Shown piece after piece: positions 7,967-16,462 of a stretch of 64,000 bases of DNA. Made by a program: the position numbers and the translations under genes. Positions within the stretch are counted from its first letter, which is position 1. Each line of letters starts with the position of its first letter. Source of the stretch: Candidatus Krumholzibacteriota bacterium (GTDB taxonomy: Bacteria; Krumholzibacteriota; Krumholzibacteriia; LZORAL124-64-63); contig JAJRZA010000066.1 in the NCBI GenBank assembly GCA_024275485.1, forward strand, positions 1-64,000. Direction: 5' to 3'. The notes under the pieces were generated by a model. That model saw only the letters and a program-made list of their open reading frames with translations. It was not told the DNA's origin and did no database searches.

Positions 7967-8374
7967 TCAGTCTCCGTCCACCGGCAGGTCGGCCACCAGG
8001 CTGAGGTTCAAAAACCCCTCTTTCTCCACGGCCGCCATGACCCTCAGGACAAACCCATAAGGGACCTCTTCATCGCAGCGCAAATACACCGGGACGGTTT
8101 CCTTTTGCTCGGCAAACTCGGCCAACAGACCGGGCAACGATTGCAGGGATGCCGTATTTTCCTGAAAGAAAACCTGACGGTTCTTGGTGATGGAAATCAC
8201 CGGACCTTCCTTGACCAGGGTGTTGCGGGTATCGGCTTCGGGAAGATTGACCTCCACCCCGCCCTGGATGTAGGGCGCCGTGAGCATGAAGATAATCAGG
8301 AGACACAGGGTTACATCCACCAGGGAGGTTATGTTGATATCGGCCATGCTGCTGAAAGAACTGCGCCGTCTCAT
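7967..8374 (-). CDS. tolR: biopolymer transport protein TolR/ExbD
   Basis: This 135-residue protein has a short cytoplasmic N-terminus (MRRRSSF), one transmembrane helix at about residues 15-37 containing the conserved Asp (NITSLVDVTLCLLIIFML) that takes part in proton conduction, and a periplasmic ExbD domain. It forms the stator with TolQ. Its ATG shares one base with the tolQ stop (TGATGA). In this genomic setting TolR is the more likely name than ExbD. Confidence 0.92.
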   Translation of the reverse strand: MRRRSSFSSMADINITSLVDVTLCLLIIFMLTAPYIQGGVEVNLPEADTRNTLVKEGPVISITKNRQVFFQENTASLQSLPGLLAEFAEQKETVPVYLRCDEEVPYGFVLRVMAAVEKEGFLNLSLVADLPVDGD

Positions 8375-9123
8375 CAGATGGTCCCACTTCCGTGCACATC
8401 AGGATGCCGGTGCTGATCGCGTCCCGCGGAACCAACGGCACCGCTGCCGCCACCGGCTCCTTCTTCCAGAATCGTACGCAGACGATCCATTTCATTGCCC
8501 ACCAAATCGATCTTGCGTACCAGCATGTTGTAGAAAATCACTGCGGGAATGGCCGTGGCCAAACCGGCGATGGTGGTTATCAGGGCTTCGGCGATGCCGG
8601 GAGCAACCACGGCCAGATTGGCGCTCTGCATGGCCGACATTTCAAAAAAGGAACTCATGATTCCCCAGACGGTGCCCAACAAGCCCAGAAAAGGAGAGAT
8701 CGTCACCGCCGTCGAAAGCAAGATGAGGTACCGTTCCAGGTTTTCCAGCTCCAAGTAGGTGACCCGTTCACTGGCCCGCCTGATATCAGGCACTCTTTTC
8801 AGCTCATGTGTTTCGAGAATCTGGTTGGCCAAAGGCAGCTCGGTGTGCTCCTGGCACCACCGGACCAGATCCGCCTTGGTCTGTCCGTCGTCCAGCCAGA
8901 GGTCAAGTTGCGTCCAGAATAATGCATGACCGGAACGAATGGCCATCAAGGTGCGGGCTTTGTCGGTCAAAACAGCCCAGGACAGGACCGACAGAACCAA
9001 AAGGATCAGGAGGATCCCCTTGCCAAAGAAGGTTGAATCCATGACCAATCCCATCAATTCCCCGGGACCGAGCAGGGCAGGCAGCGGGACGAATGACATC
9101 CCGAAGAACATTCCTGAGAACAT
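8374..9123 (-). CDS. tolQ: MotA/TolQ/ExbB proton channel protein TolQ
   Basis: This 249-residue inner-membrane protein has three predicted membrane helices: about residues 34-53, 136-160 (SPFLGLLGTVWGIMSSF) and 170-195 (AEALITTIAGLATAIPAV). The last two carry the signature of the MotA/TolQ/ExbB channel. The C-terminal tail is Gly/Ser-rich and unusual. The ATG at 9123 has AAGGAG 6 nt upstream. The gene is the first tol gene. It is preceded by a 170-bp spacer with a CGGACC/GGTCCG hairpin (9189-9206) and no clear terminator, so it may be transcribed from the promoter in front of the Minf_1886 gene. Confidence 0.93.
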   Translation of the reverse strand: MFSGMFFGMSFVPLPALLGPGELMGLVMDSTFFGKGILLILLVLSVLSWAVLTDKARTLMAIRSGHALFWTQLDLWLDDGQTKADLVRWCQEHTELPLANQILETHELKRVPDIRRASERVTYLELENLERYLILLSTAVTISPFLGLLGTVWGIMSSFFEMSAMQSANLAVVAPGIAEALITTIAGLATAIPAVIFYNMLVRKIDLVGNEMDRLRTILEEGAGGGSGAVGSAGRDQHRHPDVHGSGTI

Positions 9124-9293
9124 GGCGCTCCTTGGATAGGCTGAGTTTAGTGGGGATTCGGCCGAGCTCCATCATGACCGCATCCATCCGGACCGTCCTT
9201 GGTCCGCTAGCGGATGGCAACACCCGCTGGAAATCTGATCTACCCGGGTCCGGGAAAGAAGTTCCCGCCCGCAGGAAAGAGGAATTCTGCTGT

Positions 9294-9671
9294 TTAGACT
9301 TGTCCCTTGAAAACTTTCAGGGAGAAGGCATCTTCAAAATCGAACTTGTCGAGGAAATCCGTCAGGGAGTCCTCCTCACGCTTGCGCAGCAGATCCCGAT
9401 CCACAAGATGAAAGACAATCCGACCAAAATCCAGGGTATTGTGAACGCCCCAGGAACTGAAAACATCCGGCGCCATTGGGCCGTACCGCTCACGCCCCAG
9501 AAGCACAATCCACTCCAGGAGATCCGTACCGGTAATATGCTCGGGTGTGGTTTGGGATTGCATGGCCTGCTCCAGAGCCTCAAGCGCGAACAGGTAGGCC
9601 TCGGGGCGGAAGACACCACGCTGATCAGCCAATTCGGTAACAATCCTTTTCAGGTCCGCGGCCTTATTCAT
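9294..9671 (-). CDS. Minf_1886 family protein
   Basis: This 125-residue soluble protein matches from memory the uncharacterised Minf_1886 family: the segments FRPEAYLFALEALE, GTDLLEWIVLLGRERYGPMA and SSWGVHNTLDFGRIVFHLV are its typical landmarks. No function is established. It is mostly found in FCB, PVC and related phyla, which agrees with the rest of the window. The ATG at 9671 is chosen over an ATG 11 codons upstream because GGGAGG lies just before it and the likely promoter start maps near 9704. It sits between bshA and tolQ. Confidence 0.75.
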   Translation of the reverse strand: MNKAADLKRIVTELADQRGVFRPEAYLFALEALEQAMQSQTTPEHITGTDLLEWIVLLGRERYGPMAPDVFSSWGVHNTLDFGRIVFHLVDRDLLRKREEDSLTDFLDKFDFEDAFSLKVFKGQV

Positions 9672-9710
9672 GGGCCCCTCCCGGTAGGTGTTCTGGAAAT
9701 TCATTAACTT

Positions 9711-9738
9711 ATCTTAGTTGCATTGATGAAACTGTCAA
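9711..9738 (-). promoter_or_regulatory. promoter of the Minf_1886/tol genes
   Basis: On the minus strand a perfect TTGACA (9733-9738) is followed after 16 nt by TAAGAT (9711-9716). The -35 hexamer lies just past the bshA stop (9748). The predicted start near 9704 precedes the Minf_1886 start by about 33 nt and could serve the whole tol-pal operon. Confidence 0.6.
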
Positions 9739-9747
9739 CAGCCGTCG

Positions 9748-10872
9748 TCAAATCAAATTTTCATAAAGATCCAGGTACTGCCGCATAATGCAGGAGGCAC
9801 CGAAGTCCATGGTGGCGTCCCGGCGGGCTTCTTCCGCCATATTTTGGTGCTGATTGTCGTGATTCAGGAGGTTACCGATAGCCTCGGCCATACCTGATAT
9901 GTCGTCAGGGTCACGCAAAAAACCATTGTGACCATCGATGATGAATTCTCCAGCCCCACCCACGGAGGTCATCACCGGGACAACGGCGCAGGCCATGGCT
10001 TCCAAGGCCACCAGTCCAAAGCTTTCGTGCAGGGATGGCAGCAGAAGAATGTCAGCCACCGGGAGGATATCTTCCAGATGATCCGCCTGACCCAGAAAAA
10101 TCACCTCTTTTTCAAGATCATACCGCTCGACCAAAGCTTTGACCTCCGACATTTCCGGGCCATCACCCACCATCAGCAGGCGCACCTGGTGGTCCTGGCG
10201 CAAAAGCTCGAATACCTCCACCACTGCAGAGACATTCTTGACCTTCCGGAAATTGCTGGCGTGCAGGATCAGCTTTTCGCCCTGGGGAGCCAGACGGTTG
10301 CGGAATTCATCGTCTTGACGGGGTCGAAAGACCCGTGAATCGACAAAATTTGGAATCACCTCTATGTCATCCCCCACTCCAAAAACCTTTTGGGTTTCTT
10401 TCTTGAGAAATCCGCTGACCGTGGTCACGGCATCGCTTTGCTCAATGAGAAAACGGGTGATGGGGAAAAAGGAAGGTTCCTGCCCCACCAGGGTGATGTC
10501 GGTTCCGTGCAAGGTGGTGATCACCTTCAGGGTGGTGGGCTTCATCATTTCCCGAGCCAGGAAAGCTGCCGCGGCATGCGGGATGGCGTAATGAACGTGC
10601 AGGATGTCCAGTTTGTGGTGCAGGGCAACATCGTGCATGGCCGTGGCCAGGCTCAAGGTGTAGGGCGAGTTGCGGAAAACCGGGTACTCGGGCATTTCTA
10701 CCTTGTGGAAGAAAATATTTTCGCCATAGGCCCGCAAACGAAAAGGCAAACTGCTGGTGATGAAGTGAACTTCACAGCCGTGACGAGCCAAGTTCAACCC
10801 CAACTCCGTGGCCACAACCCCACTGCCACCCTGGTCGGGATAACAGGTAATTCCGATGGCGGGCATTCTCAT
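9748..10872 (-). CDS. bshA: N-acetyl-alpha-D-glucosaminyl L-malate synthase
   Basis: This 374-residue GT-B fold glycosyltransferase (family 4) joins UDP-GlcNAc and L-malate, the first step of bacillithiol synthesis. Diagnostic segments are the N-terminal GITCYPDQGGSGVVATELG, the HVHYAIPHAAAAFLAREM stretch, TTLHGTDITLVG, and the donor-site ExxxxxxE loop in LPSLHESFGLVALEAMAC. The ATG at 10872 overlaps the bshB1 stop as ATGA, with GGAG about 8 nt upstream; a GTG three codons earlier is less likely. It is the last gene of the coupled nadB-methyltransferase-bshC-bshB1-bshA unit. Confidence 0.95.
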   Translation of the reverse strand: MRMPAIGITCYPDQGGSGVVATELGLNLARHGCEVHFITSSLPFRLRAYGENIFFHKVEMPEYPVFRNSPYTLSLATAMHDVALHHKLDILHVHYAIPHAAAAFLAREMMKPTTLKVITTLHGTDITLVGQEPSFFPITRFLIEQSDAVTTVSGFLKKETQKVFGVGDDIEVIPNFVDSRVFRPRQDDEFRNRLAPQGEKLILHASNFRKVKNVSAVVEVFELLRQDHQVRLLMVGDGPEMSEVKALVERYDLEKEVIFLGQADHLEDILPVADILLLPSLHESFGLVALEAMACAVVPVMTSVGGAGEFIIDGHNGFLRDPDDISGMAEAIGNLLNHDNQHQNMAEEARRDATMDFGASCIMRQYLDLYENLI

Positions 10873-11639
10873 GAGCGCCACTCCACATCCGGGAAATCAT
10901 GCAGGACGGGCACCGCGTCGGTGCAAAAGGCTTCGGCGTACTGGCAACCGGCTCGTCGTCCCCAGTTCCGGGCGCGTCGTTGAATGCGCTCCAGGAAGGA
11001 GCCGTCGTTGATCATGGTGGGACGCCTCAGGTTTGAGCGCTGGAATTGGCTGGCGTAGCACTGCAGGGAGTTTTCCTTGGTGGCCCATTGTTCAGTCACA
11101 TCAAACAGCAGTGACGGATTCCCATTGGTGGGGCAGACCGACAGAACTGTCGGAACGATCCACAAGTCGGCGGTGGCCGGAACATCAGCGCCATCTTGCC
11201 AACGCAGATATTCAGGCTCGTCTGCAGAAAGTTCCGTCAATCGGGCGAGGAAAGCGGCTCGCCGCACGAGTTCCGCGGTGGCCACATGATCAGGGTGCCG
11301 AACCGGATCCGGGGCCGACACCACCCACCGGGGCCGAAAAGTGCGCAGGGCCCAGATCACGGGAATGAGGTGTTCACGATCCGCTGCGTTGACAAAGCCA
11401 TCGGGCAAGGACAATTGCAGGCGGCCGGTCAGGCCCAGGGTTTGGGACGCCTGGGCGGCTTCAACCCAACGCTCATCAGCAGAGGCATTGGAGCCCAGTT
11501 CCCCCCGGGTCAAATCCACAACCCAGACCCGACGACCCTTCCTGGTCAACGTGGCGATGGTTCCACCCAGGCCAATTTCGGCGTCATCGGTGTGGGGGGA
11601 AATCACCAGCAGATCGCATCCAAAATCCTGAGCCATCAT
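10869..11639 (-). CDS. bshB1: GlcNAc-malate deacetylase BshB1
   Basis: This 256-residue zinc hydrolase of the PIG-L/LmbE family removes the acetyl group from GlcNAc-malate, the second bacillithiol step. The metal and catalytic motif near the N-terminus reads SPHTDDAEIGLGG (usual form HPDDxE), so the first His and both Asp are kept. The second metal motif HPDH is present at about residue 120, and a conserved His lies towards the C-terminus. The start overlaps the bshC stop as ATGA and the stop overlaps bshA in the same way. Confidence 0.93.
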   Translation of the reverse strand: MMAQDFGCDLLVISPHTDDAEIGLGGTIATLTRKGRRVWVVDLTRGELGSNASADERWVEAAQASQTLGLTGRLQLSLPDGFVNAADREHLIPVIWALRTFRPRWVVSAPDPVRHPDHVATAELVRRAAFLARLTELSADEPEYLRWQDGADVPATADLWIVPTVLSVCPTNGNPSLLFDVTEQWATKENSLQCYASQFQRSNLRRPTMINDGSFLERIQRRARNWGRRAGCQYAEAFCTDAVPVLHDFPDVEWRS

Positions 11640-13246
11640 GAATTTTCACCTTTCCCGGACCACCAGACAGGTTCCTGAACCTGCAAAACATACTCATTCC
11701 ACCAACCCTCAAGACCACCTTGCAAGTGCTGTTCGCACGCCTCCAGGAGGCAATCGACAAGCCCCTGGCCCCAGGTGGCGACGCAAGGAACCCAGGCCAG
11801 CTTTCTTTCCTGACGCCGACCGGCGGGAAAAACCCAGGCAGGTGAATTGGGCCTTTGCGCGTCCACCTGACGCTGGGATTCATTCTGCAACATGGTCTGC
11901 ACACCCTTGACCCAGCGGCGGGTTCTGCCTGATGCCAATGAGCGCGCCCTTTCGGGTGAAACACCCAGTCGCACCGAGAGCAAAGCCACCAACTCATCCT
12001 CGGCTTTGAGGCCAGCACCCAGGGCCCAACTGTGGGCCGCCTCCCAAGCCAGAGGGCGGCTGTGGCTGAAAATATTCAGAGCATCACCGTCCAGATCCGG
12101 TGGAACCAGCCAACCGAAAAACCTGGGCACGAGAGGGGCCCGGGGCAGGGCCAGAAGATCATAGGCTTCCGTGAGCTGGGACAAATAGGCCAATTCGCCA
12201 GGACCCACCACAACGGCGGCAGGCTTCAACAACCAGTCTTGCAACATGGAACGCAGAAGAACCCCACAGCGCCACTCCGACGAATCCTCCGGGGAAGTAA
12301 TTCCATCCCAGGGAATCCTGTGGTTTCCTTCCACCCGATATAGAGGACGACGCAGACTGTTGGACCCCAGGGGGGTAACCCCCATTTCATTTACCAAATG
12401 AGCAGCCCGCAAGCCGGTTACGCGCCCAAGTTCATCCAATAATGGAATAACACTGTTGTAGAAGTCGGCACAGTGATGGTGAAGACGTGGATCATTTCCC
12501 CGCAGGATAATCAGGCCGGAGCCCCGGAAAACCCTCCGGATAAGTAATTCATTCAGCTCAGACAGAGAAAAGTTTTCAACCTTGGCCCGCAGGTAGATTT
12601 CCTTGATGTTCCGACCCAAATCGTCGGCGGGATTAAGGGAGGCCAGAACCTCACCAACACGTTGTTCCAAACGATCAAACGGAAGCGTTCCGATCATCGG
12701 CTGCCGCTTGTTACCTTCTGGTACGGGACAATGGCTTGGGGCCAGGACGGCTTTCAAGCCATCCCAGATGACCGGGTCCAGGGCTTCGGCGAGATCGTCA
12801 TCATCATCTCCCAGCCAGAAAACGGGCACCGATGGCAATCCCCTGGCCGAACGAAGCCTGGCCAATGCCACCGTGGTGGCAACCTTGAACAACGAATATA
12901 GAGGCCCGCCGCCAAACCCGGGCTGCTGGCCGGTGACCACCGCCCTGGCGGCACCTGAAACCAGGGCAGCCAAATTATTGGCTATTAGTTCACCGTCGGC
13001 CGCGTCGACAGACAGGACCTGGGGATCTTGGGCCAATTGTTCGGCATAATATGGCGGAAAAAATTTCTTTGGGGCGTTCTCATCCTGATTCAGGACTTCC
13101 TTGAGCCCTGCGGTAGCCTGAAACGCCACCGGCAAATCCACCCCGGAATCATTGGTGGCACCCAGCCAATACTTCCACAATTGACGTTCGGGATACAGGT
13201 CCGCCAGTAAAGAACCGGAATTGATGGGAATTGGGAAGGAATTCAT
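11636..13246 (-). CDS. bshC: putative bacillithiol cysteine-adding enzyme BshC
   Basis: This 536-residue protein belongs to the BshC family, which adds cysteine to glucosaminyl-malate to complete bacillithiol. Recognisable stretches are VTGQQPGFGGGPLYSLFKVA with the ALARLRS helix, the VPVFWLGDDDDDLAE motif, and the C-terminal coiled-coil region. The ATG at 13246 forms an ATGA overlap with the methyltransferase stop; an upstream alternative lacks homology. The enzymatic mechanism of BshC is still poorly understood in the literature. Its presence with bshA and bshB1 makes the pathway complete in this one locus. Confidence 0.93.
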   Translation of the reverse strand: MNSFPIPINSGSLLADLYPERQLWKYWLGATNDSGVDLPVAFQATAGLKEVLNQDENAPKKFFPPYYAEQLAQDPQVLSVDAADGELIANNLAALVSGAARAVVTGQQPGFGGGPLYSLFKVATTVALARLRSARGLPSVPVFWLGDDDDDLAEALDPVIWDGLKAVLAPSHCPVPEGNKRQPMIGTLPFDRLEQRVGEVLASLNPADDLGRNIKEIYLRAKVENFSLSELNELLIRRVFRGSGLIILRGNDPRLHHHCADFYNSVIPLLDELGRVTGLRAAHLVNEMGVTPLGSNSLRRPLYRVEGNHRIPWDGITSPEDSSEWRCGVLLRSMLQDWLLKPAAVVVGPGELAYLSQLTEAYDLLALPRAPLVPRFFGWLVPPDLDGDALNIFSHSRPLAWEAAHSWALGAGLKAEDELVALLSVRLGVSPERARSLASGRTRRWVKGVQTMLQNESQRQVDAQRPNSPAWVFPAGRRQERKLAWVPCVATWGQGLVDCLLEACEQHLQGGLEGWWNEYVLQVQEPVWWSGKGENS

Positions 13247-14037
13247 TTTTGCGTCTTTGTTTTGCGGTAAACCAGAATCCAACGCTGGCCCTGGGCGAGG
13301 TCTGCACCTTCATAGCTGCCGGATGAGGCAACCCGTTCCAGGCCATGGGCCCGAGCCATTGCATCCATCTCCTCCAGAGAGAAGACAGCAACTTTTTCAG
13401 TGTATCGCAACCCTTCAAGAGGCAAAGGATTTTCCGCAGTGGATTCCGCTGTGGTTTCCAATGGAAGTAATTCAACATCTTTGCTGACCTGGGAGTCCTC
13501 GGTCGAGTAACGGCGGGTCTCGCGAATTCTCATGCCGGCTTCGACCCGCTCCCGGACAAACTCCTGTTCACCGCCAAGTTCCTGGACCACCCGTTCACAA
13601 TTGAAATAGTCCAAAAACCAATGACCGCCGGAACTGAGTATGCGGGAAACTTCCTGTACCACCACTGCATTGTCCCGCAGGGGACCGAAATAGCCGAAGG
13701 CTGTGAACAGCGAGAGCACCGAGTCAAAAGATTGGCCCAGAAAGCCCAGGTTTCTCATGTCACCCCTGACCAACGGTGCACAGCCAAGCCTCTGGCTGGC
13801 CAGTTCCAGCAAGGGAGCCGAAAGATCCAACCCCACGCAGGACAAACCGGCGTTCACCAGAAATTCAAGGTGCCGGCCGTCGCCACAGCCCAAATCCAAC
13901 ACGGGTTTTCCGTGAGGACTGAATGGAGCCAGCCTGGGCAACAACTCAAAACAAAGGGCTGCTTCCGCCCTGTCGCGGTGTGCGTAGAGCACAGGATAGT
14001 GCGCGCCAAAAGCGATTTCAAACCAGGCATCATTCAT
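13243..14037 (-). CDS. SAM-dependent methyltransferase, likely NmbA-type
   Basis: This 264-residue class I methyltransferase has motif I VLDLGCGDGRHLEFL at about residue 46, an acidic second motif (VGLDLSAPLLELA) and a FDSVLSLFTAFGYF motif. The N-terminal WFEIAFGAHYPVLYAHRD resembles the common Bacteroidetes/Chlorobi family that includes NmbA, the methyltransferase reported to make N-methyl-bacillithiol in Chlorobaculum tepidum. The ATGA overlap with bshC supports a role in bacillithiol modification. It begins 8 nt inside the end of nadB. The NmbA assignment is inference from family resemblance and context; another small-molecule substrate is possible. Confidence 0.7.
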   Translation of the reverse strand: MNDAWFEIAFGAHYPVLYAHRDRAEAALCFELLPRLAPFSPHGKPVLDLGCGDGRHLEFLVNAGLSCVGLDLSAPLLELASQRLGCAPLVRGDMRNLGFLGQSFDSVLSLFTAFGYFGPLRDNAVVVQEVSRILSSGGHWFLDYFNCERVVQELGGEQEFVRERVEAGMRIRETRRYSTEDSQVSKDVELLPLETTAESTAENPLPLEGLRYTEKVAVFSLEEMDAMARAHGLERVASSGSYEGADLAQGQRWILVYRKTKTQK

Positions 14038-15706
14038 GAAATTCCTGTCCCGGTTCGTGGGCCGTTTCACCGGCCAGGGCCTGATTACGCCGAATGATCG
14101 TATCGACGGCCTGGGAAAGTTTTCCTGGGAAATCGGGAGTGAAGTGCAGGCCGCGGCTTTCGCGTCGATCCCGGGCACAAAGAACAATGAGCTCCGCCAG
14201 GAGGCTGATGTTGCGCAGCTCCACAATATCCGGATTGACAACACTCTTGCGGAACAGCACCTCCACCGTATCGCGAATTTGACGCAGGCGACCCAGGGCA
14301 ATTTCCAGACGATCGCGATCCCTCACAATGCCCACGTAATCCCACATGATGCGCCGCACAGAGTCCCAGTCGTGCTCCAGGACCATGATCTGCGGACCCG
14401 ACGCCTTGCTCTCTGCCCCCAACACCGAAAGATCCAGTTGAAAGCTGTCGGCGCTGATGACGGGCTCCAGTTCCTCCATGGCGGCGCTGGCCCGATCCGC
14501 AAAAAACACAGCTTCCAAAAGGCTATTGCTGGCCAAGCGATTGGCTCCGTGAACCCCTGAGCAAGCCACTTCACCAATGGCGTACAAACCCGGCAGACTG
14601 GTGCGTGCAGCAAGATCGACGGATACGCCACCGCACATATAATGGGCAGCAGGCACCACGGGAACGGGTTTACCGGCCATGTCCAACCCGAACCTTGCAC
14701 ACTGTTTTACCAAATTGGGAAAACGCTTTTCAACCCTTTCCCGCCGCAGGTGTCGAAGGTCCAGAAAAACACAGGGGTCACCGCTGATTTTCAGCTCCCG
14801 GTCGATGCTTCGGGCCACCACATCCCTGGGCGCCAGGTCCTTCAGGGGATGATACCGCTCCATGAATTTTTCCTGGCGATCGTTGATCAGCACCGCACCC
14901 TCGCCACGGACGGCTTCACTGATCAAAAAACTTTTGGCCTTTGGATGATAGAGGCAAGTGGGATGAAACTGGACGAACTCCAGGTTGCGCAACTGGGCCC
15001 CCGCCCGGAAGGCCATGGCCAGACCATCGCCTGTGGCAATATCCGGATTGCTGGTGTAGCTGTATACCTTCCCGCAGCCACCGGTGGCCAGAACCACCGC
15101 GTCGGCCAGAAAAGCCCGCCGACGGTGGGTCTGTCGGTCCAGCACCACACAACCCACGATTCGCTCGGCGTATTCGTCCGACAGCCCCACCTTACTGCCG
15201 GTAAGCAGATCCAACCCCATGTGGTTTTCATCCACTCTGATATTTTGATTGGCCAGACAGGCTTCCAGCAATCGTCTTTCAATCTCCCGGCCCGTCAAAT
15301 CCTGGCAATGCAAAACCCGCCGGCGGGAATGCCCGCCTTCCCTGCCGAGGGCAAATTCATCTCCATCGGACCCCTCTTCCTTGCTGAATCGAACCCCGTA
15401 GGAGAGCAGTCGATCGATCAAACGTGGCCCGGAAGCCACCATTTTGCTGACGACCTCATCGTTGCACAGGCCATCGCCTGCGGTGAGGGTGTCGTTAATG
15501 TGGTGGGAAAAATCGTCCATGGGCGACACAGCGGCAGCGATTCCACCCTGAGCGTAATTTGTGTTGCTCTCCCTGCTTTCCTTTTTGGTTACAACATTAA
15601 CCGTGCCCTGCTCGGCCGCCAGAAGGGCAAATTGCAGGCCGGCAATACCGGAACCAATTACCAGGCAGCGGCTGATGAAGATGTCATTTCCGAATGGGGA
15701 CGGCAT
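14030..15706 (-). CDS. nadB: L-aspartate oxidase
   Basis: This 558-residue FAD enzyme oxidises L-aspartate to iminoaspartate, the first step of de novo NAD synthesis. The N-terminal dinucleotide motif is LVIGSGIAGLQFALLAAEQG. It is followed by the flavoprotein signature SNTNYAQGGIAAA, the GREGGHSRRRVLH active-site stretch, and HGANRLASNSLLEAV near the C-terminal part of the FAD domain, then a helical fumarate-reductase-type C-terminus. The ATG has GGAGG 6 nt upstream. A good sigma70-type promoter lies immediately before it, so nadB heads the bacillithiol operon. nadA and nadC are not nearby; nadD is at 38310. Confidence 0.95.
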   Translation of the reverse strand: MPSPFGNDIFISRCLVIGSGIAGLQFALLAAEQGTVNVVTKKESRESNTNYAQGGIAAAVSPMDDFSHHINDTLTAGDGLCNDEVVSKMVASGPRLIDRLLSYGVRFSKEEGSDGDEFALGREGGHSRRRVLHCQDLTGREIERRLLEACLANQNIRVDENHMGLDLLTGSKVGLSDEYAERIVGCVVLDRQTHRRRAFLADAVVLATGGCGKVYSYTSNPDIATGDGLAMAFRAGAQLRNLEFVQFHPTCLYHPKAKSFLISEAVRGEGAVLINDRQEKFMERYHPLKDLAPRDVVARSIDRELKISGDPCVFLDLRHLRRERVEKRFPNLVKQCARFGLDMAGKPVPVVPAAHYMCGGVSVDLAARTSLPGLYAIGEVACSGVHGANRLASNSLLEAVFFADRASAAMEELEPVISADSFQLDLSVLGAESKASGPQIMVLEHDWDSVRRIMWDYVGIVRDRDRLEIALGRLRQIRDTVEVLFRKSVVNPDIVELRNISLLAELIVLCARDRRESRGLHFTPDFPGKLSQAVDTIIRRNQALAGETAHEPGQEFHE

Positions 15707-15758
15707 CCATTTCCTCCAGGGTCAGCAATAACACGGGATTGCCACGTCTGATGGGCAG

Positions 15759-15787
15759 ATTAAAAACAAAATACGCTAAAGTGCCAA
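15759..15787 (-). promoter_or_regulatory. sigma70-type promoter of the nadB-bsh operon
   Basis: On the minus strand TTGGCA (15782-15787) and TTTAAT (15759-15764) are separated by 17 nt. The predicted start lies about 45 nt before the nadB ATG. It is the best promoter match in this part of the window and would drive nadB and all four genes coupled behind it. Confidence 0.6.
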
Positions 15788-15865
15788 GGCATTTGGGGCG
15801 ATAATACTCATGACAATAGAAAATTACCCTCACCCAGGACATATGTCCACCCGGAGGATTGTACC

Positions 15866-16462
15866 GTGAAGCGCCGAAACCTGATCTTTGCCCTGACCAT
15901 GACTGCCCTGGTGGCGGTCCTGGCCGGTTGTTCAAATCACGACGGAAACGAATGGAAACGTCTGGTTTGTGAAGTTGAAAACGTCAACAATGGTTTCCCC
16001 CTGATTTCGGCATACCTGGACGTTGGTGCCGACAGCGAGGCAGGTACGGCAGACGACATTTACACCATTGATTGGGTGCCGGTCACTTTTTACGCCAGAC
16101 CCTACAGCAGTGCCATTGTTCTGCCTGAAGACGGGGTCTCCAGCTGGTTCCATGTCACCAGTTACGACGTTATTTGGCACCCCGGGCCAGGAGCCCCGGT
16201 GGAATTGACGGATTTCAACATCACCAACGCCCTGGTCGAAGCCAGAATACCTGTGAATGATCGTGGTTCAGTCAATGTCCTGGTCGCAGACAGGGTCATG
16301 AAGGAACAACCCTGGTTCCGCGCTCTGTACGACAATCCGGGGACCAGTTTCACGGCCGCCTGTGAGCTGAGATTCCATGGCAATGAAACCGGGAATTCGG
16401 AAGTTGTGACCATTGAAGGTGGATTCATGGTGACTTTCTACGGGGCTGTCAAAATGGACTAA
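15866..16462 (+). CDS. hypothetical lipoprotein
   Basis: I do not recognise this 198-residue protein. It starts at a GTG with GGAGGA 7 nt upstream. The N-terminus is a clear lipoprotein signal ending in AVLAGC, with the modified Cys at about residue 22. The mature part is mostly predicted beta strand, contains the phrase DVGADSEAGTADDIYTIDW, and shows alternation typical of secreted beta-sandwich proteins; no enzyme motif is visible. It is one of two plus-strand protein genes. It converges on lpxK with the two stop codons overlapping at 16459-16462, and its terminator hairpin lies inside lpxK. Confidence 0.7.
   Translation: MKRRNLIFALTMTALVAVLAGCSNHDGNEWKRLVCEVENVNNGFPLISAYLDVGADSEAGTADDIYTIDWVPVTFYARPYSSAIVLPEDGVSSWFHVTSYDVIWHPGPGAPVELTDFNITNALVEARIPVNDRGSVNVLVADRVMKEQPWFRALYDNPGTSFTAACELRFHGNETGNSEVVTIEGGFMVTFYGAVKMD

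Noticed and set aside
15684-15935. 83-codon minus-strand frame over the nadB start and its promoter
   Set aside because: It overlaps the nadB promoter and both gene starts and has no recognisable content.
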